Below are positions 1-12,122 of a stretch of 64,000 nt of DNA, piece after piece. This DNA comes from Xenoacremonium recifei. Lineage: Eukaryota > Ascomycota > Sordariomycetes > Hypocreales > Nectriaceae. The DNA lies in assembly GCA_012184525.1 (NCBI GenBank), contig WOFQ01000032.1, positions 186,001-250,000 of the forward strand, given 5' to 3'. A program made the translations under genes and the position numbers. The notes below the pieces were generated by a model, which was given only the letters and a program-made list of their open reading frames with translations, did not search any database and was not told the origin of the DNA. Positions within the stretch are counted from its first letter, which is position 1; every line of letters starts with the position of its first letter.

Positions 1-2208
1 GGCGCGGGCGGATGCAACGGTCCGCAGCGAGTCGAACATGGTGTCACTCTTGAAATCAGTGTCATCGTCGTCGCCCGAGGTGAAGTCCCGCGTGTCGCCC
101 TCGGAGCTCTCCATGGTGGACGACGGCGCCTTGAGGCCGTGGGCATGCAGCTGGGACAGGGCGGCGGAACTGGTCGAGGAGCCCGAGGGCTGGTTGGACC
201 GCACCGGGACTGGGACTGGGACTTGGACATGGACCTGGCCCTGGCCCGGTACTTGGAGGATTTGGTGCTGGTGCTGGAGATTGTGGTGGTAGACAACTCC
301 CTGCTGGTGGTGAGTCCCGGTCGAAGAAGCCCCGCCAGAAGACCCTAACCGCGACATATCCACATTGAAACTGGAAAGTCTCGAAAGCGGGGGCAAGGGA
401 GACGATGAGTTCCTTTTACGCGTTCGCAGCTGTGCCATGGCAGCTGAACCAAGCGCCGACCCCTGCTGTCCAGGAGCTAACATTGTCGATTCCAGCGGCG
501 TATTGGCCCGTCCAGCAGCGCCGCTTTGCGCGCCAGCCATTGGGTCTGACGCATATCGCTTATTTCCGATGGCCATCCTGGGCTCAGCTCGCGCGTGGCC
601 GCTGCTGCTGCTCGTCTGGGCATGGGCATATGCGTGAGCTGCTGCTGTTGCTGTTCCGCGCTGTTTAGGGCGCCGGAGACTGCCCGACGTCCTCGACACC
701 CAGCTGCCGGCCGCTGAGGCAAAGGGCATCGAGATGGACTTGCGCGGCCGCCGCGATGGCGTCACATCCGGCGATGTAGCCACGGACTCGGGCTCGGGCT
801 GGGGCTGGATCTGGATCTGGGACTGGGACTGGGACTGGGACTGGACCTGGTCGTTCTGCCGGTGCACGAGCGGAGATGCAATCTTCTCCTCTTCGGTCTC
901 CTCGTCCCGCTGGTGCATCAATTTCGGCGGCGCCGACGCGGTGGAAACCATCCTGGGCTTGACGAGATGGACCCGGAGATCGTCGCCGCTGTCGCCAACG
1001 ACGATGCGCTTGGCCGTCCCCGGCCGCGAGTGCGGGTTCAGCTCGCCGAACCGGCCGGAGCTGGACCGTCCGCTGACCGACGACCGTTTTGAATGGAAGA
1101 ACGACGCCCATACACTCTTCCGTTCTGCGCGTCCCGGAGTGCGGTCGGGCGTTGACGGCGGCGCAGTGAACTCGTGGGGTTGAGGATGATCGTCGAATGA
1201 GAACTTGGGGGACGGGGCAGGGGATGCCCGGCTCGTCAAATTGGAGTCCGGCTGAAACTGTTGTTGCAAGGTAGCCGAGCGTTGGTGACTCGTCGTGGGA
1301 CGTCGAAGAGTCGGGAGATGTGATTTCGAGCGGCGTCGGTAGACACCGAGGGAGTCGTCGTATTGTTGCGAGGGTGGCCGCTTGACGAGCTTGTTCGGGG
1401 GTAATGAAGGCGCAGAGCGTTCTGAGGGAAGGAATGGGGCAGAAGAGCCCTGGGAGAGGGCAATTGAGTGTGTGTCGGGCCCAATGCTTGATCTAGGACT
1501 GCTTCCGTGGTGCGAGAGCGGGCGAATTGACAGCCGCCGTATCCACGAGCCATTCGAAGAGATTGAGTCCCTCGGTGCCTCTGGGATAGGAGCAGGCGAG
1601 TCTCCCCGTCTAACGAAGGACTGTTTCCTGCCCGTCGTCGTCTTCGGGGGTGTAACTACTGTCTTGGGAGGTGTGAATTGGCCCCCTTGGGGTCGTCCGT
1701 ATCGCGAGAGCGGCGGTCGAGAGGCAGTCGCTGGTCGAGGAAGTGTGTGGTAGTGAGGAGTCTCGTGAGAGGTGGAGGATGGGGCGTCGTTGCTCGTGGA
1801 CGGTCGTGAAAAGGCAAAGGTGCCCAGTCTGGAGTGATGAGAGTTGCTCGAGGGTTCGCGGTCAATGGAGCTTCGTCTCCGGTGCGAACGGGGTCGAGGG
1901 GCGGTGGCCGAGCTGGAGGGGATGTCGGTACGCTGGCCAAAGACCAGACCGCTGGCCGCTGCAGCAATGGCAGTGCCCGTTCCAACGAGCTGTCTCAAAG
2001 TCAATTCCCATTCAATGCGGTAACGTATGAGAGAGAGTTTTGGGTGGCAGATGGCATTATAGGTTGTGGGGGGGATGTGCGAGTTCTGGGGAATGGTGTG
2101 TCGGAGGTCAAAAGTCTATTGTTGTTGCTTCTGGAACTTTGGGGCGGGCTCAAACAGGGAGAAAGTCTGGGTAGACAGCGGCTGACTTACACTTGGAACG
2201 GTCTGCAT
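1..2208 (-). CDS. Ser/Pro/Gln-rich protein, partial (3' end outside window)
   Basis: I do not recognise the family. Exon 1 is 2208-2191 (six codons, reading MQTVPS), followed by an intron 2190-1990 (GTAAGT donor, ACAG acceptor). Exon 2 runs open from 1989 to the window edge, giving at least 669 residues. The N-terminus (VPSLVGTGTAIAAAASGLVF) is a short Ala/Gly-rich hydrophobic stretch that could be a membrane segment. The rest is low-complexity, rich in Ser, Pro, Arg and Gln, with basic patches and many SP/TP dipeptides, so it is probably disordered and phosphorylated. Two tandem stretches, QSQSQSQSQIQIQPQPEPE and VQVPVPVPV, come from hexanucleotide repeats. Near the cut end is an acidic segment (SGDDDDTDFKSD) followed by MFDSLRT, which looks like a conserved motif. 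The open frame over about 2 kb and the clean first intron support a real gene. The start is the only ATG compatible with that intron. Function unknown. Confidence 0.75.
805..849. repeat. Hexanucleotide-type coding repeat (TGGGAC/TGGATC units)
   Basis: Tandem TGGATC and TGGGAC units lie inside the coding exon of the minus-strand gene and encode alternating Gln-Ser and Gln-Ile. A smaller copy of the same unit lies near 205-228, where it is read in another frame as Pro-Val. It is a likely site of length variation between strains. Confidence 0.8.
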
Positions 2209-3840
2209 GTTTGCTCAGGATTCTACTCGTGGACACGAGAGAAGACAGCGGCAAGCATTTCTGGACGGGGAGACTGGGCGGGAGCTGGAGACGGACGGGA
2301 TAGGCATCGTCAAGCCATGGACGAAACTGGCGGCGCCGTGGCCCAGGGGTGTTCTGATCTCCCACGGCTTCTCAGGTATTCAGTCGAGACGGCTCCCGTG
2401 ACGGTTCACGAGCCGCAATGCCTGTCGTCAGGAAAAGGGCCGGCCGCGGGAGAGGCAGACGGGAGCGACGTTTGTGGTGTTGGGAAGCGAGGAAGTCGTC
2501 TTGCCGTGCCTGGGTTCAGGTTCTTGGGGAGACGAGGGCGGGCGCTTTCGAACGACGGCAAACTCGATCGAGTCGAGATCTACTGCTGGCGTTGGCAGTG
2601 ACCTTTGTTCTTTGTCGGCGTCGGGCTGTGTGGGGGAGAGCTGGGCAACAAAAAAAATGGTAGAACGGCAAAAGGACGCGCCGGCGGGAAGTGAAGCAGC
2701 CGCGTGATTGTCGTACCAGCTGGAGGTGAAGGTACCTTGGAGATTTGAAGACGCGAGGGCACCTCAGCAGCCAGCAGCCCGGGGAAGTACCACTGCAGGT
2801 GTCGGGGGGTGGGAGATGTGAGGAGGAAAAAAGCCCGGGGTGGTCCGTCAGCGAGTGAGGAGAGAGAGCTCCAGCTGACGGGAGACAGGGTGATGTCTTT
2901 TCGAGCCGACTTGAAGCAACCGCCGTGGTGGTGAGGAAGGAAGGAAAGAGGAATTTTCAACAAGCTTCTTTTTTTTCTCTGGTGCTGGTTGGTTGGCTCT
3001 TGCTGTGTCGTCCCTTGTCTCCTTCGACGAACAGTGACGGGAAGTGACAGGCCTGCGACTCTGGAGATTGCAAGTGAGATTTGGGCGAGGACGGATCGTC
3101 TCTGCAGGGATGGCCAGCGGCCAGGGCCCCGTTCTGGAGCAGCGAGCGACCTGCTTGGCTTGGCCTGGAACTGCCCTGCGCGCCCCGGGAGCCGCTGAAA
3201 GCCCGCTGGAAGCCCGCTAGCGACTGGGCGCTGTGCGGCGCGCTGTGGGTGGCCCTAGAGGCGCTGTAGTGGATGGGGGGGAGGGGGGTCTCAGCAGTGC
3301 GGCGGCAGAAAATGAGGACAGGACAGGACGGCCATGAAGCCATGACGATGGTGGATGGAGTTTGCTTATTTTACACCTGCATTGGCATGCATGGCACATA
3401 TGGATGGATATCGTTAAATGACTTCCCTCGCTTCTGCGCGTCTGCTGCAGTCATGATCCAGTCAGTCGTGGGCGATTCGCGGTGCTGCATGCTGCACCTC
3501 CTGTCTCTCACAGGGCTCCAGCTTACTCTACATCTGCAGGCAACGGGAGGTCGTCCAGCTTGAACCTCCGAAGGCCCCTGGCCCTGGGGAATTCGGAGAG
3601 AAGAGGACATGGATGCTCACAGGGGCCTCCCGGGCGCCGAAATGCCTCTGAGGGGGCCCTCTCGGCAGTATCAGAAGTGGTGGTTCGTCGCCGCTGATAC
3701 GCATAAGAGTCGTACGTACCTGACAGAACGGGTACTTGTGCTTGTACCTTACAGAGGCGAGGCGCTGGCTCTCCGCCTGTAGTGTCGCCCAAGGCGCCTA
3801 CTGGATCGCGTGCCGGGTCCCAGGTGCCTGTCCCTGGTCT

Positions 3841-3866
3841 TGTGCCTGTGCCTGTGCCTGTGCCTG
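3841..3866. repeat. (GTGCCT)n microsatellite
   Basis: About four tandem TGTGCC units in non-coding DNA. No gene is associated with it. Confidence 0.85.
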
Positions 3867-3973
3867 ACGAGTTCCATCCTGTCAGTTCCTGTTCCTGGCG
3901 AGCCCGTTGTTTGTATTACGACTCCTGCAGGAAAGGCGAGAATCTGTCTGTGTCTGTCGTGACCTCTCGTGTC

Positions 3974-3999
3974 GTCTGTCTGTCTGTCTGTCTGTCTCT
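3974..3999. repeat. (GTCT)n microsatellite
   Basis: About six tandem GTCT units in non-coding DNA, in the same interval as the GTGCCT repeat. Confidence 0.85.
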
Positions 4000-6900
4000 G
4001 TCGTGCCATCTGTGCTATTGTCCGCTTCTGCGGCCTGGAAGCAGCAAGACTGCCATTCATGCCCAACGAAACAAATATAGGTTGGTATGCAAGCACAACG
4101 TGTACACAGTTACATCGTCGCCTGGCTTCCCGCCCTCGCCTTGCAGAGGTACATTAAAGGCCGGGCACGGGGCCTCTGTCTGGCCATCCGGCCGCCGCTA
4201 CCAGACCAGCCCGGTCAATGTCTGTCCGTGTTTATTATCAGCCATTCCGCCTCACTCTTAATGCACTCTTCTAAACTCTTAGACGGCCACCTAGTGGCCA
4301 TAGCAGCCGACAACTAAGACACAGGTTCGTATTTTTGTTCACCTTCATAACTCGACAGGGATGCCTCGGGAAACAAATAGCGAGCAGAGCGGCCATCCAG
4401 CGAAAGGGGGCCTGGTTGTGTTCCCGTCCCGTCGGTCTGTGATATCTTGCTTTGCGGTGCCAGCGTCCATGGTGCAAGATCTGTCAGACAATCACAACAC
4501 TCTGCTCACGACATCGTTCCGGTCACGCGAGAAATTCCGCCGCAGAGTAATTGCAATGCGACGGCAGGCTTACGGCCTGTACCTGCACTTTTGTCACAAC
4601 TCTGCCAAAGACAGTCAGTCGGTCGAGTCCCGTATCTTATATCCGGAGCTCGTCCTTGTTGGCTGGAACTTGGTTTTCAGCTTGCTTCAGATCACTCCAC
4701 ACTTCCCTCTTGAGCCTTGCTAATCCGCAATAGAGGTCCTTGATTATGCACGAGCGAGTCAACCACGGACGGCACAGGTCCAGTTCCGCGTCCCAGCGCC
4801 CTGCTGCAGAGGTGATCAACATCAACAATTCCCTATCCTCTGCCGCTAGAGCAGGCTGCCTATTTTCTGCATTTGCCAGCGAAGCAATGCTCTGGTGTGC
4901 TGCTAAGTAACCAGCCAGTCATGTAAGTTGTGTGTCTGAATGTGCAGCTGTCACAGGCCTTGGTAGAAAACAAACAACAAAGGGCTATCAGCCCGGGATT
5001 GTACGTTAGTCCTACAGTGGCACAGCACCGCGAGACACAACACAACAGCACCGATACCTCTGACCATTAATCCAGATCCCTAATCTTCACCCAAATCCAG
5101 GTCCCTACAAGTAAACCTCACCTGAATCCATGGCCTTGTTTATTAGAAGAACCGAGCAAGAAAGCGGCCGCACCTCCGCTCCCCCAGCCAGCTAACCCCT
5201 CGTGTTAAAGCCCCGTCGCCGGTCCGTCTCACCCTTGGTTGGTGATGTTCCGCCGCCTGCAAGAGATCTCTCATGGTTCGGTAACTATTGCATCATGTGT
5301 GCCAATCCTTTCCGTTCCACAGCTGTCACGAAAGGAAGAGAAAGAAGGGGTCTTCGATAACACGGACACAGCAGAAAGCCCACTGCCCATCTCGGTCATT
5401 CGTGAGTTAGAGCACCACGACCATCACAGCCCGTCTGACGTCCGCATGTCCCCCGTAGCAGAGTGTTCCGTTTTTGGGATTCACCAACCTGGGGGAAGCT
5501 CTTCCGGTGGTGCCCTAGCTCCCCGCGGCCTGCCACATCCCGCCCCGTGCTCTCAAGACCGTCCGTCTCACACAGACCTCCCGAGCGACTTGTTATCCAA
5601 GAGTTCCGTCGATTCCAGAAACAAGAGGCGGCACGCTTGTGTCGCACGACGAGCGAGGGGGGCCTGGCCCATTGTTCCCTTGAGTGTTTCGTGAATCTCG
5701 ACAACCCCCCGGATCGTCTCTTTTCAACAATGGCATAAGCAAGCAAAGGGTCCCCCCTCCACAACCACCACAACCCCCCAAGTTGGGATCCGTGTTTCGA
5801 GCAAAGAGGCAAAAAAAGAGACAAACTGCTCGGGTGGATGCTCGCCCCTGTCAGCACTCGCAACTCCCCATTCCACCCTCTGATTCGAACGCGCCCTCGT
5901 GCAGGTCATCAGCAGCTCGGGACCTGCTCGTCGAATGATTTCGATCAAGATCCAACGAGGCGCTTGCGCATCTCAGTGGGGCGTTCCGCAATCCTCGAGA
6001 TGGGCGAGCAAGGCGGGCACCATTCAGACGTTGAAGAGCTCGGAGCAAAAGATGCTGAATTCCTCGTAAACCGGCGAGCTAGTGTAGTGCGGCGTCCCAG
6101 CATGCACGCAGCCTTCCCGGGACAAGATGTGTATCCTCATGGAGCCTCTAGCAAAGCTTACCCTCCCCCCGAGAGTCGACCATGCGAACCGGTTTCTCCC
6201 CGGGCTGGCCAACGGCAGTTGAGCCCGAGCATTGATTGTCCGGTTCTCGATGTGCACCTGAAACAAGGCAGTCATCAAAAAGCGGAGGGTATGGACCATC
6301 TCCATCCTCAATGCGGTCCGGCGTGTGTGTCCATGCCATCCCTTGGCCCATGCCATGCTGGAGCTCGTGTGGGTTGGAGGGTGGTGGTGTTGCAGCAGCT
6401 CCCGTAGAAACCAGATGGCCCTGGCCAGGTCTAAGTCGCAGAGAAACAAACAACAAATAACATGAAAACACGACAGCACCCGCTCGGTTCAGCCGCACAG
6501 GTCACCGAATTGATATCAAGTGACTCAGGCCGCATGAGGAAAAAGAAATTCTTCGACAGATTCATATCAGGGTCCTTGTCCTCAACCAGACTAACCTAAC
6601 ACCTCAGCTTGACAACTCAGCAGACGCACACCAATTCCGCGCCGCGAGACAAAGCCATGCCCCAAGTCTAAGCTACAGCTTTAGCAGAGCCACCAACGAT
6701 GCCGATACCCTAGTGCTCACGGATCGGAGCTGACGCAATATTGAGCTGCCCTCTTGACCGTAGAGCAGAGCCCTAAGATTCTCATACGACTCTGGGACTA
6801 AACTTTAAAGCGATGGATGGCTGGCTTGGCCAGGATTCCAAGGCGCCGTCTTGCAGACCTCGTCGTGCCAGCGTGCCAGGTTTGCCAGGTATTATTATCC

Positions 6901-8002
6901 ACACCACCAATTCGTAGTAGGTCCCGACTTTGTGGCGAGCTGGACGCAGACCAACGTCGTCGTCGTCGAGCTAGGCCAACTTGTGCCTCTTCCCCGCAAA
7001 CTCTGAGGTCGGGGAGCACGAGTCACGATGCCTAGTTGAAAGGGCCAAGCCCGAGGCTGCGAGAGGGAGACTCAATTCTTCGCTCGGCGTGTCTCAAGTC
7101 TCAGAGTCTCAGACACACAAATAAGGCTGTCTGACTTACTCTGTATGCCATTGACGGCCACGGCGGGCATGACGCAGCGGCGCCTGCCCACCTGCAGCTC
7201 CATTGGAGAGCTCTCGATGGCCACGATAGACGAGGTGCATGCAGCAGGGCCCGCGATCCGCGGGCAGACTATTTGCAGCGGATAACCAAACTCCCGAACC
7301 CCCCAACCATGGCGGATCGCTGAGCTGAACCCGAGGGCTTGGGATCCAGACCGCTCATGACCTGACTTTGGGCGATAACGGGCAGATCTCGCCATCCGGC
7401 GCGCCGTTTGGCCTTCCTAAGTGGCCTTGCTGAGGACTGGACGTGAGACCTCCCCGCTCTGTTGGTGGAGGCCATCTCGTTGGCACCGAGCCTCGGCCGC
7501 AGCTCTGCCTTGGACAATGGAAGGCTAAATAAGAGCGAGGCCGCGGATGACGTGCGGGAAATGATCGCCTGCCCCTCGTTGTGGCGGGCGTGCCGAGAAT
7601 CCGCAGATATGTGGTTGGATTGGATTGTTCATCTGAGGTTCGAAGTGCCGTTTGCAGCAGGATTTGGTCGTCGGAAGTGGGCATTCTGAGACACGCCCGG
7701 CTCTCTCACTGTCTCACTGTCTCATGCCCAGCGGTGGAGAGCAAAGCAAACAACAAACAACATTGCAGGTTTTCTCTAATTGCCTGTTGAGACATCACAG
7801 AATCGAGGCGACAATCCCAATGGAAAGGTCCTCACAGGCTCGTCATCTTGCCTCCCCCTCTCGTGCGAGCTGGATCTCCAGGGTGGATCTGGGCTGCACC
7901 GATTTTCGATCCATCATCTACTTTTATGGGACCTGTGCTGAGAACCGAGCGATTGGCTCAGCGTCGAGTGCGGGTTGTAATCAATTGCAAGACGCCTGCG
8001 AC

Positions 8003-8031
8003 CAAATAAAATAAAATAAAACAAAAAAAAA
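8003..8031. repeat. (AAATA)n / poly-A tract
   Basis: A-rich tract of AAATA units ending in a run of A, in non-coding DNA. Confidence 0.8.
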
Positions 8032-9098
8032 CGCGGGCCACTGACACGCGACGACGTTTATTATTAGCCACGCCGGAAAGCGGGGATTGGGGCCGCCGGA
8101 ACAAAGAAACGCGTCTAGCGCGTCATGGTCGCGTTTCCGCCAATTAAGGTTTCCGGGCACCGATTGGCTGTCAACATCCCAGCTCAGCAATTACTCAGAG
8201 TCGCCAGAAGACGCAGAAGCATCATGGCCAGATGGCCCAGAGATGGTTTAATGAGCCGCAATATCACCTGCATATCGGGTCTCCAGTCGTGAAAGCATTC
8301 CAGACTCCTCACAGAGTCATCCGACGGGCAGGATTGGTTGGTGTTGCGCAGATGTCAAATCTCCACGATGCATGCAGGCCCTACCCTAGAGGATGCGTCG
8401 GCTCAGGCCGTGGTGCTTAGGCGACGGCGATGGTATTGGATGGGACGGGATGAAAGTCACGAGCTGCGCTGGGAATCGGGTGATGCATGCAGGTCCTGTA
8501 ATTAGACGGTGGACTCGTCCAGTTGTGACGGAGACCGCAATCACTGAGGCAGCATTATCCCAGCCAGTGGGCTTCACCGCCAGTTGTAGTCGTATTCTCG
8601 GTTAGACATGGAAATCTGCTTCGCTCATGACATCTGGCCATGTTTCTCTCCTATTGCTGTAGCGCTGAGAATTATGAGATCAACCTAACTACGCCGCAAT
8701 GCAGGAGGAGATTGAGCATGTGGGGAGCCATGAGGACCATTGATGAGCAGCAGGATAGACAATTTGCGACGAAGTATCTGTGACTTTCATCCAACGGATT
8801 GCGAAGTTCGATTTGATCGAGTGAAATGTACAGGGTAGCCAGTCCTTCTCACGAGCGGAGCCCGGTGATTCATTTTCCCGGAGTCATGATGCTTCCCCAC
8901 CACAACGACCTTCACAGCTAAGTGGGGGGCATCACCATCAAATTCACCAAGTGAAGATTGTGGGATATCTGGCTCTTAAGACGACATCAGAAGCGTCGCA
9001 TCTGTTGCGTTTCACTCAAGAAAGAAAAATTCCATTAGTGGTGGCTTCCGGAACCCCCAGAGACTCATTTCTTGCGCCCCAGACACCCCGCCGCAAAA

Positions 9099-11446
9099 AT
9101 GGAGGCCGACATCAGAGCCGTCATCCCGAATATCGACCCTGTGGTCTCGCAGTATTCTGTCGGCTACCTGACCCATGCCTCAACGACCTGGACCGACGAC
9201 GAGGAGAGTTCCGGAGTTTCTCCGCTGAGCGAGGCTGCTATCACCATCACCGAGCTACTCCTGTCTGCGTCGGGCGAAATCAACGCTCAGACGGAGAAGA
9301 AGATCCAGCAACTTGTCGAAAAATGGGTGGACAAGTACACCGAGGCCAATGGCGGCGAGAGAAGAGGTCCCTCTACTGTCAAGCGTCTTGATCGGACCAT
9401 CCAGGTCTCCTCTCAGCGTAACATGTCGTCAACCTTGGCCGTGGCACAGGGTGGCGTGGATCTGGAGTCTGCGAATGCTCGCAAGGTTGAGTCTAAAGTC
9501 GACCGCAAGAAGCTTGAAAAGGCCGAGAGGAAGATTGCAGCCAAGCAGCAGAAGAAGACGTTCAAGACAGTCGAGTATGAGGCCTCGAAGCTGCTTAACC
9601 AGCCGGAGTCGACGCAGTCATACGAGGAGTTCTACATGGCGGTCAACCCGCTCCAGCTGGGTGCTGGTGGTAACAAGACCAAGGATATCAAGCTTGACAA
9701 CATCGACGTTTCGATTGGAGGCAACCGTATTCTCACGGACACGAACCTTACTCTGGCTTATGGTCATCGGTATGGTCTAGTCGGTCACAACGGTGTTGGT
9801 AAATCGACGCTGCTCCGAGCTCTCTCAAGACGAGAGGTTTCTATTCCGACACACATTTCCATCCTCCACGTCGAACAAGAGGTGAGTCTAATCATAAGGC
9901 TTGACTCGCAAGGAGTATTGACGTTCTGTAGATTACGGGTGACGACACACCAGCCCTGCAGGCTGTGCTGGATGCCGACGTCTGGCGAAAGGTTCTTCTC
10001 AAGGAACAAGACGTGAGTGCCCGCCGCTATCAAGCTGTTCCCAAAAACTAACAAAACAAGCAAATTACGGCCCGCCTTGCGGAATTGGAGGCTGAAAGAG
10101 CGCCCCTTGCAGACACCTCGGCGGACGCTGCTAGAATTGACCACGAGCGTGAAACGCAAGACGGCAAACTAGGAGACATCCAGGCCAAGCTCGCCGAGAT
10201 GGAGTCCGACAAGGCAGAGTCGAGAGCTGCCAGTATTCTCGCTGGTCTCGGTTTCTCTGCGGAGCGGCAACAATTCGCTACAAAGACTTTCTCTGGTGGT
10301 TGGCGAATGCGTCTCGCCCTTGCTCGAGCGCTGTTCTGTGAGCCTGACTTGTTGCTTCTGGACGAACCGTCCAACATGTTGGACGTTCCGTCTATTGCTT
10401 TCTTGTCGAATTACCTCCAGGGTTACCCCAGCACCGTCCTGGTCGTCTCTCACGACAGAGCGTTCCTCAACGAGGTTGCTACCGATATCATCCACCAACA
10501 CTCGCAGCGGCTCGACTACTACCGAGGAGCCAACTTCGACTCGTTCTACGCTACGCGCGAGGAACGAAAGAAGGTGGCTAAGCGAGAGTACGAGAACCAG
10601 ATGGCTCAGCGTGCACATCTCCAAGCCTTCATCGACAAGTTCCGATACAATGCGGCCAAGTCTTCGGAAGCCCAATCCCGTATCAAGAAGCTGGAGAAGA
10701 TGCCTATCCTCGAGGCGCCCGAGGCCGAGTACAACGTCAAGTTTACTTTCCCCGAAGTGGAGAAGCTCTCGCCTCCTATTGTACAGATGTCAGAAGTCAC
10801 GTTTGGCTACAGCAAAGACAACATTCTGTTGCGGAACGTGGATCTCGATGTCCAACTGGACTCCCGAATCGGCATCGTCGGGCCCAACGGTGCTGGTAAA
10901 ACAACGGTGCTGAAACTACTGATTGGGAAGTTGAGTCCAACAACAGGACTCATCACACAGCACGCCCGCCTACGCATCGGCTTCTTCGCCCAGCACCATG
11001 TTGACGCACTGGACCTCAACCTGAGCGCCGTGAGCTTCATGGCCAAGAACTACCCAGGCAGAACCGACGAGGAGTACCGGAGACGGCTTGGTGCATTCGG
11101 CATCACCGGGACGACCGGCCTCCAGAAGATGGAGCTGCTGTCTGGAGGTCAGAAGTCCCGAGTGGCATTCGCCTGCCTGGCGCTCACGAACCCCCACATC
11201 CTGGTCCTCGACGAGCCGTCCAACCACTTGGATATCGAGGCCATGGACGCGCTGGCGGAGGCACTGAACGAGTTCCAGGGTGGTGTGCTGATGGTATCCC
11301 ACGATGTGACGATGTTGCAGACGGTGTGTACGTCGCTGTGGGTGTGTGATGGAGGAACAGTCGAAAAGTTCAACGGCGATGTGCAGGCATACAAGAAGAG
11401 GATTGCGGCGCAGGCAGACGCTGCTGGTGTTGTCAAGGCTCACTAG
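9099..11446 (+). CDS. GCN20: ABC-F ATPase, GCN20 orthologue (translational control)
   Basis: Cytosolic ABC-F protein with no membrane domain. In yeast Gcn20 works with Gcn1 on ribosomes to activate the eIF2alpha kinase Gcn2 during amino-acid starvation. Exons are 9099-9881, 9932-10012 and 10061-11446; both introns have GTGAGT donors. The product is 749 residues, close to yeast Gcn20 (752). Visible motifs are first Walker A GHNGVGKST, signature FSGGW, Walker B LLLLDEPSN, second Walker A GPNGAGKTT, signature LSGGQKS and Walker B LVLDEPSN. The N-terminal ~200 residues, before the first ATPase domain, correspond to the Gcn1-binding region. The ATG at 9099 has an A-rich leader and is the first ATG in frame. 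Both Walker B motifs carry Ser where many family members have Thr (DEPSN for DEPTN). Very confident assignment. Confidence 0.95.
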
Positions 11447-12122
11447 AAGGGCGGGCCCTGGAGCGTTGGGATGCATAAAAAGAATACACATTATTTATTC
11501 TGTGCTGCCTATCAATCGATTAGATGCCGTCTGTTGAAGTCATCTCGGTCACCGTAGAGTAAAGTGAGCTGTGGGGCGATTCTCCTGGGGATCGGTCTCC
11601 ATTGGCGGGACGTGGTTGGCCACGGCTGTAGGCAGTAATTTAGGGGCGAGTCGATTGTTGCAGCAGCTAACGTATAGAGGTGTGCCTGGTAAGTTGCGAC
11701 AAAGCACGTGGAAAGCAACGGATGAGGGTGTCACGCCAGCGTCTCCAGCTGCTGTGCTGTACAACTGGTACGTATCTCGAGCTGCGGCTTCTGGTGGTGC
11801 GTTCGTGGCAGCTTTGGCGGGTGCCTTGCGTCGACGCTTTCCCCCTTTCGGACCCCGCACGGGCCACATGGTAAACAAGCGAGAGTGGCCCGCAGCGCAA
11901 GGGGAAAGAGCAACCCCCCCCGGGGAGGGAGAGTCGTGGCGGTGAACAATTTCCCGCCTGCACTGGCTTATCCACCTCCTCCAACAAAAATCAACATCTC
12001 CCTGACCTTGCCCTTCAACCCTCAACGTCTCTTGAAGCTAGCCCCAGCTCTCGAGGTTTTCCCTTTCACCAGCTCCTGCTTCGCCATTCAACCAACGACC
12101 TCTTCGACTTCCATCCGCCAAC
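11447..12122. promoter_or_regulatory. Intergenic: GCN20 3' end and beta-tubulin promoter/leader
   Basis: 676 bp. The half next to the tubulin start (about 11950-12122) is a C/T-rich leader with CAAC repeats, typical of strongly expressed fungal genes. No gene seen. Confidence 0.5.

Larger units (their letters stand above)
2209..9098. other. Long non-coding interval between divergent genes
   Basis: About 6.9 kb separates the start of the minus-strand Ser/Pro-rich gene from the start of the GCN20-type gene. Open frames here are short, overlap on both strands and lack recognisable domains or convincing intron series. The first kilobase or so (2209 to about 3400) is pyrimidine/purine-biased and probably holds the leader and promoter of the minus-strand gene. 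Microsatellites occur at 3841-3866, 3974-3999 and 8003-8031. I see no tRNA and no transposon coding sequence. A non-coding transcript or a small multi-exon gene cannot be excluded. Confidence 0.5.

Noticed and set aside
1834..2601. 255-codon plus-strand frame
   Set aside because: It overlaps the first intron and exon 2 of the minus-strand Ser/Pro-rich gene, whose frame and splice sites are better supported.
5880..5900. GTTCGAATC on the minus strand, resembling a tRNA T-loop
   Set aside because: No matching acceptor stem, D-arm or anticodon arm could be folded nearby.
5239..6498. Several 90-190-codon frames on both strands
   Set aside because: They overlap each other on both strands, lack domains and show no intron pattern; probably chance frames in GC-rich DNA.
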